Part shown: positions 24,769-32,878 of the stretch, in pieces
Position numbering within the stretch: the first letter of the stretch is position 1
Layout: each line of letters starts with the position of its first letter
Origin: Bacillus cereus ATCC 14579
GTDB taxonomy: Bacteria; Bacillota; Bacilli; Bacillales; Bacillaceae_G
Direction: 5' to 3'
DNA: 64,000 bases
Assembly: GCF_000007825.1 (NCBI RefSeq)
Contig: NC_004722.1
Location: forward strand, 3,574,501 to 3,638,500
The notes under the pieces: generated by a model
The model's input: only the letters and a program-made list of their open reading frames with translations
Databases searched by the model: none
Told to the model about the DNA's origin: nothing
Position numbers and translations under genes: made by a program

Positions 24769-25860
24769 CTAGTCTTCTACTTTCTCAAATAATAGCGCAA
24801 TCCCTATCCCGCCTCCAATTCCTAATGTAGCAATTCCATATTTCATAGACTCTCTTTGTGCCTGATAAAACAAACGTGTTACAAGCATAGCACCAGATGC
24901 ACCGTACGGATGACCGAGCGCAATTGCTCCACCATTTACATTTACTTTTTCGTACGGGATTTGTAACTCTTTTGCGCAAGCAACAACCTTTGAAGCAAAT
25001 GCTTCATTTATTTCAAAATAATCGATGTCCTCTACTTTCATATTCATTTCGTTTAATAATTTGTTCACCGCAAATATCGGACCAGTCCCTGGAAGCTTGG
25101 GATCCACTCCCACTACAGCACTACGAACGAAACGAAGGACAGGTTTATAACCTAACTTTCGGGCTTGTCCCTCTTCCATTACAAGAACAGCACATGCCCC
25201 ATCATTTACACCACATGAATTACCTGCCGTCACTGTTCCATTTTGTAAAAATGCGGGCTTTGTTCTTTTAATGATTCGTTCATAATTCATTTCTAGCTTT
25301 ATAGATTCATCTAATAATCCATTAAAAGAAAATATTTCATCATGTATATATCCTTTTTCTAACGCTTGCAGTGTCCGCTTATAACTAAGACAAGCATACT
25401 CGTCTTGCATTTCTCTCGTTATATTATAACGTTCTGCAACATATTCAGCCGCTACTCCCATGTCAGGATCACCAATTGTTTCAGGTGAAAATCGTGCTCT
25501 TTTTTGAAAAGGTGACGTACTTGTACTCTCTACTCCCCCGGCGATATAACACTTACCTGCCCCGCCTTGAATGAGATAACACGCAGTTCGAATTGCTTCT
25601 AAACCAGCACCACATTGCCGATCAATCGTTACACCAGGAATATGATAGCCAAGTCCCGCCTCTAAAGCAGATAGTCTCGCAACATTCCCTCCTGGCCCAA
25701 CAACATTACCTAATATGACATCATCTATTTCCCTCTCAATCCCTTTACTTAAAAACGTAAGAAGCGGCGTTGTTAATTGCTGAACTTCATACTCTTTTAA
25801 CATCCCATTCTTCTTACCAATAGGTGTTCTTTTCGCCTCTACAATGACTGCTCTATTCAT
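24769..25860 (-). CDS. yhfS: Thiolase-family acetyl-CoA acyltransferase (YhfS-like) lacking second catalytic Cys
   Basis: A 363-residue thiolase-fold protein. The nucleophile Cys83 (DRQCGAGLEAI) and His317 (ALGHPYGASGA) are present. The usual C-x-GGG near the end is replaced: the sequence reads TLGIGGGIGIA with Gly347 where the second catalytic cysteine is expected. So it may not catalyse a standard thiolase reaction. The Met start follows GGGAGAAAATAT and overlaps the end of the ligase gene by eight bases. The set bioY-ligase-thiolase matches B. subtilis yhfU-yhfT-yhfS, a BirA-regulated operon thought to serve pimelate or fatty acid supply for biotin. Confidence 0.8.
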   Translation of the reverse strand: MNRAVIVEAKRTPIGKKNGMLKEYEVQQLTTPLLTFLSKGIEREIDDVILGNVVGPGGNVARLSALEAGLGYHIPGVTIDRQCGAGLEAIRTACYLIQGGAGKCYIAGGVESTSTSPFQKRARFSPETIGDPDMGVAAEYVAERYNITREMQDEYACLSYKRTLQALEKGYIHDEIFSFNGLLDESIKLEMNYERIIKRTKPAFLQNGTVTAGNSCGVNDGACAVLVMEEGQARKLGYKPVLRFVRSAVVGVDPKLPGTGPIFAVNKLLNEMNMKVEDIDYFEINEAFASKVVACAKELQIPYEKVNVNGGAIALGHPYGASGAMLVTRLFYQAQRESMKYGIATLGIGGGIGIALLFEKVED

Positions 25861-27316
25861 ATATTTTCTCCCGGTTTTCAATCATACTTTTTGCTTCCAT
25901 ACGAGCGATTTTCCCACTATTTGTATAAGGTATTCCATCTACAAAATGCCATTCTTTCGGTATTTTAAAAGAGGATAATCTCTGTAAGCAAAAACTCTTT
26001 AATTGTTGTTTCGTAGCACTTCCTTTTACGATCGCGACGGGCTTTTCACCCCAGTAACTATCTTTCACACCAATTACAACTATTTCATCAACAGCTGGGT
26101 GTTCATGTAATACACTTTCTATTTCTTCTGGATAAATATTGATTCCTCCAAATAAAATCATATTCTTCTCTCTACCAACAATATATATAAAGCCTTCTTC
26201 ATCTTCATAGCCTACATCTCGCACTGTCATCCAACCTTCTGCATTCAACTCCCGTGTTAAAACCCCATCTATTATGTATCCCATAAAAAACTGATCACTT
26301 TTCACATAAACAGTTCCTATTTCACCTTTTTGTACTTCTTCGCCTGCTTCATTACATATTCGAACTTGCACATTATGACAAGGTTTTCCTACTGAATTTG
26401 GCCTTCTTTCGCTTTCTGCATCGACTAGTGCTGTTACAAAACTTAACTCTGATGCACCATAAAATTCATATCTTTTCGCATAAAGAAATATATTCTTTAT
26501 TTTTTCTTTCGCTTCAGCTTCCCATTTCGCTCCTGACGAAATAATTTTCACTTTATTTTCTATTAATCTACTTTCTTTATATAAAGATTCAAGCATTGTC
26601 GGAACTGTATACATAACTGATATATTTTCAGTTTCTAACTTATCTAATACTTGATTTGGAAAGAACTTTCTCATAATGTGCACTGTTTGTCCTACATATA
26701 ATGCACTTATTGCCCCGTATAAGAAAAGAGAATGAACGAGCGTCCCAGCTATTAAAATTGAATCCTCCCTTTTCATATGAAAGTCATGTACATTACAATC
26801 AAAACTATGAACCCACGATTGCTGTGCACGTAAAAATGCTTTTGCTGTTCCTGTTGATCCTGATGTAAATCCCATATAAAAAGGAGCATGTTGTACACTT
26901 TCTACAGTGGAATATGTAGGAAGATATTTCTCTATCATTCTTTTCCACTCATCAATTTCAATTACTCTTCCTTCTTCATCCAATAGATCATTCACCTTAT
27001 ATCGTTCTGTCACAATCATATCCGGATTACTAATTTCAATTCTTTCTCTGAGCTCATCTTGTTTCCACTTTATATCTAACGGAACACAAACCCACCCGGC
27101 CATAGCGGCACCAGAAAATAGTTGTAAAAACTCTATATGATTTTCTAATAGGATTGCTATCGTTTTATTCTTCGATTTTTTTTCATTTAACCAGCTTGCT
27201 ACTTTACAAACTGATTCAAACCACTCTTTATATGTTAAAACTCTATCATTTTCCTTTATCGCTATTTTATTTGGTTGTAAAGAGGCATGCTTTTTATATT
27301 CTTTTGTAATCCCCAT
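25853..27316 (-). CDS. yhfT: AMP-forming acyl-CoA synthetase (YhfT-like)
   Basis: A 487-residue member of the ANL superfamily. The P-loop-like motif MGFTSGSTGTAKA (about 153-165), the A5 region FYGASEL, A7 DVGYEDEEGFIYIVGREKNM and the A10 lysine SGKIAR are visible, so adenylation and thioesterification should be possible. It is short because the N-terminus lacks the first part of long-chain ligases. Met 27316 follows AAGGACGTCTCAT. Second gene of the bioY operon, coupled to the thiolase gene. Pimelate or a related acid is a reasonable but unproven substrate. Confidence 0.82.
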   Translation of the reverse strand: MGITKEYKKHASLQPNKIAIKENDRVLTYKEWFESVCKVASWLNEKKSKNKTIAILLENHIEFLQLFSGAAMAGWVCVPLDIKWKQDELRERIEISNPDMIVTERYKVNDLLDEEGRVIEIDEWKRMIEKYLPTYSTVESVQHAPFYMGFTSGSTGTAKAFLRAQQSWVHSFDCNVHDFHMKREDSILIAGTLVHSLFLYGAISALYVGQTVHIMRKFFPNQVLDKLETENISVMYTVPTMLESLYKESRLIENKVKIISSGAKWEAEAKEKIKNIFLYAKRYEFYGASELSFVTALVDAESERRPNSVGKPCHNVQVRICNEAGEEVQKGEIGTVYVKSDQFFMGYIIDGVLTRELNAEGWMTVRDVGYEDEEGFIYIVGREKNMILFGGINIYPEEIESVLHEHPAVDEIVVIGVKDSYWGEKPVAIVKGSATKQQLKSFCLQRLSSFKIPKEWHFVDGIPYTNSGKIARMEAKSMIENREKIYE

Positions 27317-27348
27317 ATGAGACGTCCTTTCTTTACAATAATAATAAA

Positions 27349-27375
27349 AAGAAACACGCAATTAACGTGTTTCTT
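27349..27375 (-). terminator. Hairpin between bioY and the acyl-CoA synthetase gene
   Basis: 10-bp perfect arms AAGAAACACG and complement, 7-base loop, followed by TTTTTATT on the minus strand. It may let bioY be expressed above the downstream genes. Confidence 0.6.
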
Positions 27376-27382
27376 CCCTTTA

Positions 27383-27958
27383 TCATCCCGCATTTGTATA
27401 TTTTCCATTCTTTAAAGCGGGCGTAATAATATGTTTCAATGAACGATGTAATTTTGTTACGAGAACTGCCGCAATAATTGCTTTTATACAATCCCCTGGT
27501 AAAAACACAGCACTCACTTTCATTGTCTCCCATACAGAAACATCCATTAAGAACGCTTGTACAGTAATACCAAATACATAAACTACGAAAATACCACCAA
27601 TTATATTAATACATAATACTTTTATAATAGAAACTTCACGTAAACGCTCAATTAAATAACCAATAACAAACGCCCCAATGATGTAACCAAGTAAATATCC
27701 TGCACTTGGTCCAACAAATACACCAAGGCCACCGCGTCCACCAGCAAGCAATGGTGCTCCAACTCCTACAATAAGTAAGAAAATAAGCTGACTTAACGCA
27801 CCTAGACGTGATCCTAACAACCCACCCGCAAGCATAACACCGAGTGATTGCAATGTAATTGGAACTGGTGTAATAGAAAGAGCAATCGGAGGTATTAACC
27901 CTAACACTCCCATAATAGAACTAAATAAAGCGACAAAAACTAAGTTTTTTGTATTCAT
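27383..27958 (-). CDS. bioY: Biotin transporter BioY
   Basis: S-component of the energy-coupling factor biotin importer, 191 residues and six predicted spans. BioY signatures are visible: GGLLGSRLGALSQLIFLLIV, VGAPLLAGGRGGLGVFVGP and GYLLGYIIGAFVIGYL. ATG follows GGAGAAGCAAAT. Upstream, a consensus promoter and a BirA-type operator give biotin repression. It would need an ECF module encoded elsewhere, though some BioY proteins work alone. First gene of the yhfUTS-like operon. Confidence 0.92.
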   Translation of the reverse strand: MNTKNLVFVALFSSIMGVLGLIPPIALSITPVPITLQSLGVMLAGGLLGSRLGALSQLIFLLIVGVGAPLLAGGRGGLGVFVGPSAGYLLGYIIGAFVIGYLIERLREVSIIKVLCINIIGGIFVVYVFGITVQAFLMDVSVWETMKVSAVFLPGDCIKAIIAAVLVTKLHRSLKHIITPALKNGKYTNAG

Positions 27959-27972
27959 ATTTGCTTCTCCTA

Positions 27973-28005
27973 TTTGTAAACTTAAAATTCATTTTAGGTA
28001 ACATA
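27973..28005 (-). promoter_or_regulatory. BirA operator of the bioY operon
   Basis: On the minus strand TATGTTACC, 15 bases, GTTTACAAA: the two half sites of the biotin operator (TTGTTAAC-type, inverted, N14-15). It lies just downstream of the -10 element, covering the expected transcription start. Confidence 0.75.
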
Positions 28006-28016
28006 TCACAAAAATC

Positions 28017-28045
28017 ATATTATCTTTCCATTCTTCTTTTGTCAA
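28017..28045 (-). promoter_or_regulatory. Sigma-A promoter of the bioY operon
   Basis: TTGACA (28045-28040), 17 bases, TAATAT (28022-28017) on the minus strand. Confidence 0.75.
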
Positions 28046-28081
28046 CCATTAATGTATTAGAGTTTACAAATAGAAGTTCAC

Positions 28082-29694
28082 TTATTTCTCTCTATGCAAA
28101 TGCTCCAGTTCTTTCCGAAGCGCCTGTTTTAAAAACTTCCCAACAGATGTTTTCGGTATTTCTTCCATAAAGACAATATCGTCTGGCAACCACCACTTCG
28201 CAAACTGTGGTTTTAAAAACTCATATATTTCTTCTTTTGTAACCGTACTATTTTTCTTTTGAACAACGCAGGCAATTGGTCGCTCTTGCCACTGAGGGTG
28301 AGGAACTGCAACGACAGCCGCTTCAAATATAGCATCATGTGCCATTAAAGCATTTTCAAGATCGACCGAAGAAATCCATTCTCCCCCGCTTTTAATAACA
28401 TCCTTCGTACGGTCAACAATTTTCACGCAACCTTCCTCATCCACTGTGACAACATCACCAGTATATAACCATCCATCGCGAAAACCTTCGACAGTACGAT
28501 CATCGTTATAATAGCTTTCAGCGATCCAAGGTGCTCGTAAACATAGTTCTCCCATCTCCGTACCGTCCCACTTCACTTCACCATTTGTACCGACTACTTT
28601 CATCTCTACACCAGGGACAAGATACCCTTGCTTTGATCTAATTTCTAATTGCTCTTCATACGATAATTCTGTTTCATAACTTTTTAAACGTGCAAGTGTT
28701 ACGAGTGGGCTTGTTTCGGTCATACCATATGCATGGATGAAAGGAACATTGTGTTCTGTTCAAATGCTTTAATAACACTTTTCGGTGCGGCTGCACCACC
28801 ACATAGTATTCTCGTCATACTAGATAAATCATAACTATTATTTTCTAACTCTTGTAATACACCGAGCCAAATTGTCGGCACACCGGCAGCTAACGTCACT
28901 TTTTCAGATTGGATCATTTCTAATAAAATTTTCGGCGTAAACATCGGTCCTGGAAGAACTTGTTTTGATCCAAACCAAGTAGCAGCGAAAGGAAGTCCCC
29001 AAGCATTCACATGGAACATCGGTACAATTGCCATCGCCGCATCACTTTCCGATAAAGCAGCTGTATCCGCTAAACCGAGTGCCATGCAATGCAGTACAGT
29101 ACTACGATGCGTATATACAACACCTTTCGGATTTCCTGTAGTCGCTGACGTATAACACATACCAGCTGGTGTATTTTCATCAATATCTTTTACAAATTGG
29201 AAATTGGGATCGCCTTCTTCTAATAGCTTTTCATAATGATATACAGGCTTCAGCGTAGTGTTTGGGAGTTCATCTTTATCAGTCATAATAATGTAAGCTT
29301 GTACAGTTGATAATTGTGATTGAATATTTTCAACAAGCGGTACGAGATCTTCATCTATAAGTAGAATTCGGTCTTCTGCGTGCTGAATAATGTATGAAAT
29401 ATGTTGAGGAGATAAACGAATATTAATTGTGTGTAAAACGGAAGCAATACCAGGAATAGCAAAATACGCCTCCACATGTCGATGATGATTCCACGCTAAC
29501 GTTCCTACACGTTCGCCTTCCTTAATCCCAAGCTTTTTTAACGCACTAGAAAGTCTTCTCGTCCTTTCTCCTAGCTGCTTATACGTTAATGTCGTAATGG
29601 TATCATGTGTACGAGAAACAATTTCTTTCTTTGAGAATAACTTTTCTGCTCTTTCCATCATAGAACTAATTGTTAGCGGTACATTCATCATCAT
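28082..29694 (-). pseudogene. Frameshifted long-chain acyl-CoA ligase
   Basis: Two overlapping frames make one AMP-forming ligase of about 537 residues. The first (from 29694, GGGGGATGTAACCAAT before a triple Met) has the AMP motif CYTSATTGNPKGVVYTH and ends FEQNTMFLSSMHMV; the second resumes with AYGMTETSPLVTLARLKS and has the A7 region DGWLYTGDVV and the terminal KTSVGKFLKQ. The break is in the ACAATG stretch at about 28758; one more A gives NVPFIHAYGMTET and a continuous protein. Similar to B. subtilis YhfL. Sits next to the bioY operon. Pseudogene or sequencing error. Confidence 0.87.
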
Positions 29695-30011
29695 ATTGGT
29701 TACATCCCCCTTTAAAGCGTTTTCATTTTTTCGTTTATTATAACAGACTTCCGCAAATGATTACGACATTTTTCTGTATTTTCTGAATTATTTCTTTGGA
29801 AATAATTCAGAACGATAAACTATCTACCTTTTTTCTTACTTTCTTTTTCAGTTTAAAAATAAAACGATTACTGTATTCCTTATTTTCTACTAAAATTCGA
29901 TATATCTCCCATACTCCTAACACACGAACAAAAAGATAAACTCCGATTTGTTGTTATCAAAATAAAAAAACTCCTTGATTTATTTAAAGGAGTTTTTCAA
30001 TGTAAGATATT
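29695..30011. other. Intergenic stretch with a 14-bp perfect palindrome and a terminator
   Basis: No coding potential seen. It holds TTCTGAATTATTTC (29781-29794) facing its exact complement (29799-29812) over a TTTG loop, about 90 bases upstream of the ligase start, and at 29966-29997 an 11-bp AAAAACTCCTT stem that ends the acetyltransferase transcript. The rest is AT-rich without recognisable signals. Confidence 0.7.
29966..29997 (-). terminator. Terminator of the GNAT gene
   Basis: 11-bp arms AAAAACTCCTT and complement, 10-base loop, followed by TTATTTTG on the minus strand. Confidence 0.8.
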
Positions 30012-30572
30012 TCATTGATTCATATATCCTTCTCTAGATATACAATATCTTTTTGTATCGCGATTCTTACCTTTAATAAACATATCCTTCTGAATTGTAT
30101 ATTTGTACTCCATATTCAAACGTTTCATTAATTTTTCAGATGCTTCATTTTCTGAATCACATCCCGCTTCAATACTATTAAGATGCAACTCATGAAAACC
30201 ATAGTAGAAAAAAGCTAATGCAGCCTCCGTGGCTAATCCTCTTCCCCAATATTTTCGAGATAAGGCGTATGCAATTTCTGCTGTATGTGTGACCAAATCG
30301 TATTTTATAAATCCACACGTGCCTATAAGTTTTTTCTCCTCTTTTAATACAATTCCAAGAGGTGCTACTTGCCCTTCATTATATTGCCCCACAATCTCTT
30401 CTACATAGTTATATGTGTCACATAACGATCGATGAGCATCCCATACAGTAAAAGTTGTCATCTCTTTATCTGTAGCATACTCATATATATGTAAACTATC
30501 ACTCATATTCATTTTCCTTAACATAAGTCGTTTCGTATACAACGTTGGATATGACCATTTCTCAATGATCAT
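30012..30572 (-). CDS. RimJ/RimL-type N-acetyltransferase
   Basis: A 186-residue GNAT protein. The acetyl-CoA loop is RKYWGRGLATEA (about 125-136), with LHLNSIEAGCDSENEASEKL matching motif B and the start TKRLMLRKMNMSD typical of the RimJ/RimL/SerAT subgroup. The substrate may be a protein N-terminus, an amino acid or a small molecule. Its ATG overlaps the stop of the zinc-ribbon gene by four bases, so the pair is cotranslated. A terminator follows. Confidence 0.83.
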   Translation of the reverse strand: MIIEKWSYPTLYTKRLMLRKMNMSDSLHIYEYATDKEMTTFTVWDAHRSLCDTYNYVEEIVGQYNEGQVAPLGIVLKEEKKLIGTCGFIKYDLVTHTAEIAYALSRKYWGRGLATEAALAFFYYGFHELHLNSIEAGCDSENEASEKLMKRLNMEYKYTIQKDMFIKGKNRDTKRYCISREGYMNQ

Positions 30573-30772
30573 AACGGCTTCTGCTTAAACTTTTCATAAT
30601 GTCGTACTTTTAATAGAAGGATATTCCCACAATCTGTACAAATATACGCATCCACCGGTGAAGATGTGAACATCGTTTCCTTTTTCCGTATTTGTGCATA
30701 TCCGACAAACTCACCTTCTCCTATGTTTTGAGAACCACAATTAGAGCATGTCTGCACGGTTTTTTGTTTCAT
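30569..30772 (-). CDS. Zinc-ribbon protein, 67 residues
   Basis: A small protein with two CxxC knuckles, CSNCGS (about 9-14) and CTDCGN (about 49-54), separated by 36 residues, a typical zinc ribbon. Met 30772 follows AAAGGTGGTGCTCTC; an upstream in-frame Met has no site. It precedes the acetyltransferase gene with a four-base overlap. The function is unknown; such ribbons often bind nucleic acids or act as protein adaptors. Confidence 0.75.
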   Translation of the reverse strand: MKQKTVQTCSNCGSQNIGEGEFVGYAQIRKKETMFTSSPVDAYICTDCGNILLLKVRHYEKFKQKPL

Positions 30773-30924
30773 GAGAGCACCACCTTTAATCTGTTTCCAC
30801 TCCCTTCGACAGCTCACTTCCATTTCCCTTCCAAAAAAACCCTTATTCTCTCACATTCCAACAGGAATCTCAAAACAAAAATCGTATATGTACTATGAAA
30901 TATATTTATTAACGGAGGAATTTT

Positions 30925-31734
30925 ATGACTACTGTTATGACACTCGATATAGCAACAGAAATTGAAAATGCAGAAATTGACATGCTCTCTTCTAGATTAG
31001 AGAGACTACAAACAATAAGCGGAAACCCAATGCAAGTGCAAATGAAAAAATTCGGTAGCGCCACTGCCTTTTCATCAAAAATAATTGCTGGTCCTGCTTT
31101 TAATACAGTAAAAGGTATTACAAATGCAGATGCGATTGATGCAATCATTTCTTATTATGAATCACTACAAATCCCTTGTCGTTTTGAAATTACCCCAGCA
31201 CAAGGTACAACTGAATTATTTCAATACTTATCTCAAAAAGGGTTTTATCAATCTAGCTTCCATACTGCTTTGTATAGTATACCGAGAGAGGGTTCATCAC
31301 TTCTTCCTTCTAATATTACAATACGAAAACTAAAAGAAAATGAGTTTGATATTTTTGCAGACATTTATGTACGTGGATTTAATATGCCATCCTTTACAAA
31401 AGATAGCGTGCGCCAAAATAATGAAATTCTTTACAATGAACCAGGGTGGCATTTTTTCATAGCTGAAGTTCAAAATATCCCTGCTGGTATTGGTGTCCTG
31501 TATATAAATAAGGGTGTCGCATCATTAGCTGCTTCTGCTACTTTGCCAGAATTTCAGCGTAAAGGCTGTCATACTGCATTAATTCAAAAACGAATTAAGA
31601 CAGCTATTGAATCCAATTGTACTTTAATAGTTGGACAAGCAAGGTTCGGTAGCGGCAGTCAAAATAACATGGAACGTGCTCACATGAAAATCGCTTATAC
31701 AAAATCAATATGGACCGCAAAAGACGGGGGATAA
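30925..31734 (+). CDS. GNAT-family acetyltransferase, two-domain
   Basis: A 269-residue protein. The C-terminal half has the acetyl-CoA binding stretch ATLPEFQRKGCHTALIQKRI (about 206-225), where RKGCHT stands in for the usual QRRGxGxA; the N-terminal half resembles a second, degenerate GNAT domain. The start ATG follows GGAGGAATTTT. It is divergent from the zinc-ribbon gene. Substrate unknown. Confidence 0.78.
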   Translation: MTTVMTLDIATEIENAEIDMLSSRLERLQTISGNPMQVQMKKFGSATAFSSKIIAGPAFNTVKGITNADAIDAIISYYESLQIPCRFEITPAQGTTELFQYLSQKGFYQSSFHTALYSIPREGSSLLPSNITIRKLKENEFDIFADIYVRGFNMPSFTKDSVRQNNEILYNEPGWHFFIAEVQNIPAGIGVLYINKGVASLAASATLPEFQRKGCHTALIQKRIKTAIESNCTLIVGQARFGSGSQNNMERAHMKIAYTKSIWTAKDGG

Positions 31735-31905
31735 TTTACTTTATTTCTCCTTCCGTTACATTTTTAAACATTTTATGACAATTCCTTTTCTATCCTATTA
31801 ATCATTTGAATATTCAAACTAGATTTGGTACGATATTACTAGATACATCATTCAACTTGCAATATGAAAAGAGAATTCTAATCAAACTACAAGGAGGAGA
31901 AATGT

Positions 31906-32118
31906 ATGACTAAACATGATCATGGTTTAAAAGAAAAAGTAGAAGGTACCATTGATAAGGTAAAAGGTGAAGTCAAAGAAGTTGTTGGGAAAGTAACTGA
32001 CAATAAGAAATTACAAGCTGAAGGAAAATGGGATAAGGTGAAAGGCACTGCTAAAGATACAGTTGGTAATGTGAAAGAAAAAGTACATGAATATAAGGAA
32101 CATAAGAAAGAAAAATAA
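31906..32118 (+). CDS. CsbD family stress protein
   Basis: A 70-residue, lysine-rich, helical protein. It begins MTKHDHGLKEKVEGTIDKVK and has two repeated segments of the type KGEVKEVVGKVTDN and WDKVKGTAKDTVGNV, the hallmark of CsbD. CsbD is controlled by sigma-B in B. subtilis; I see no clean GTTTAA/GGGTAT pair here. CAAGGAGGAGAAATGT precedes the ATG. The role is general stress protection of unknown mechanism. Confidence 0.88.
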   Translation: MTKHDHGLKEKVEGTIDKVKGEVKEVVGKVTDNKKLQAEGKWDKVKGTAKDTVGNVKEKVHEYKEHKKEK

Positions 32119-32144
32119 AAAAAGAGCCCATCGGCTCTTTTTTT
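32117..32144. terminator. Terminator of csbD-like gene (convergent with DUF2164 gene)
   Basis: GAGCC/GGCTC core flanked by A7 and T7, overlapping the csbD stop codon and the 3' end of the neighbour. Confidence 0.8.
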
Positions 32145-32391
32145 ATTTCCCTTCATTTTTCTCTAACACGTATAAATCTTCTTCCATATTCGTTAATTTC
32201 TCACTTACAAGCTTTCTTGCATCTCCAATTGCTTGATTGTATGCAAATGGTCCAACTAATTTAATCATTTCTTCTATTAAACGCTCTGCTTGGAAACGTC
32301 CAATTTCATCTAGATCTTCTTCCATGAAAAATTGCTGAATTTGTGCTACAAGCTCTTCTTTTTTATCATTTGGTATTTTTATATTCATCAT
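32143..32391 (-). CDS. DUF2164 family protein
   Basis: An 82-residue acidic protein, MMNIKIPNDKKEELVAQIQQ onwards, with the EDLDEIGRFQAERLIEEM and GPFAYNQAIGDARKL segments that characterise DUF2164. No function is known for the family. It lies 20 bases downstream of an amidase gene on the same strand, and the three genes to 33682 look like one operon. Confidence 0.78.
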   Translation of the reverse strand: MMNIKIPNDKKEELVAQIQQFFMEEDLDEIGRFQAERLIEEMIKLVGPFAYNQAIGDARKLVSEKLTNMEEDLYVLEKNEGK

Positions 32392-32410
32392 CGTTGTTAC
32401 TCCTCTATAT

Positions 32411-32863
32411 TTAAGATAATATCTTCCTTAACTCTACCATAGAAAAACGATTACCAGGACAGCTTTTTGTAACTCCTTCTAACTCCCTATGACCTAGTAT
32501 ATTTTCTTTCTTTATAGCAAATTGCTTCATAAACATTTTGCATAAAGAATATAATGCATTCACTTGTGCAGGAGTGGGATCGTATTTATCGAAATTTCCC
32601 GTCATACATATTCCAATTGTATGACGGTTATGGTCTTTCGCGTGCGCTCCAATATGTAAACCTCGCCCTTCCACTACAGTTCCATCCTTTTCGATAAAAT
32701 AGTTGTAACCAATTCCGCTCCACCCCCTTACAGTTTGATGAAATTCATGCGTTTTATACACGTCCCATCCATCTTCAGCTGTATGGTGAATAATCAGTTT
32801 GTTTACTTTTTCTAAAGGAACTAATTCATCTTGAAATGTTAGATTGACACGTTTAATTTCCAT
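32411..32863 (-). CDS. N-acetylmuramoyl-L-alanine amidase (amidase_2/PGRP type)
   Basis: A 150-residue protein with the type 2 amidase fold. Zinc ligands and catalytic residues are visible in IIHHTAEDG (His26, His27), NRHTIGICMTGNF and GHRELEG with KSCPGNRF near the end. There is no signal peptide or cell wall domain, so it resembles a prophage-type or lytic amidase used from within, or it is exported by another route. It lies in the middle of the phosphatase-amidase-DUF2164 group. Target bond is inferred from the family. Confidence 0.85.
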   Translation of the reverse strand: MEIKRVNLTFQDELVPLEKVNKLIIHHTAEDGWDVYKTHEFHQTVRGWSGIGYNYFIEKDGTVVEGRGLHIGAHAKDHNRHTIGICMTGNFDKYDPTPAQVNALYSLCKMFMKQFAIKKENILGHRELEGVTKSCPGNRFSMVELRKILS

Positions 32864-32878
32864 TTGAACTGCCTCCTC

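Noticed and set aside
31860..31905. Sigma-B promoter of the csbD-like gene
   Set aside because: No GTTTAA-N13-15-GGGTAT pair found in the 170 bases upstream.
32411..32863. Prophage remnant around the amidase
   Set aside because: Neighbours are a PP2C-like phosphatase and DUF2164; no holin, integrase or attachment-site repeats.
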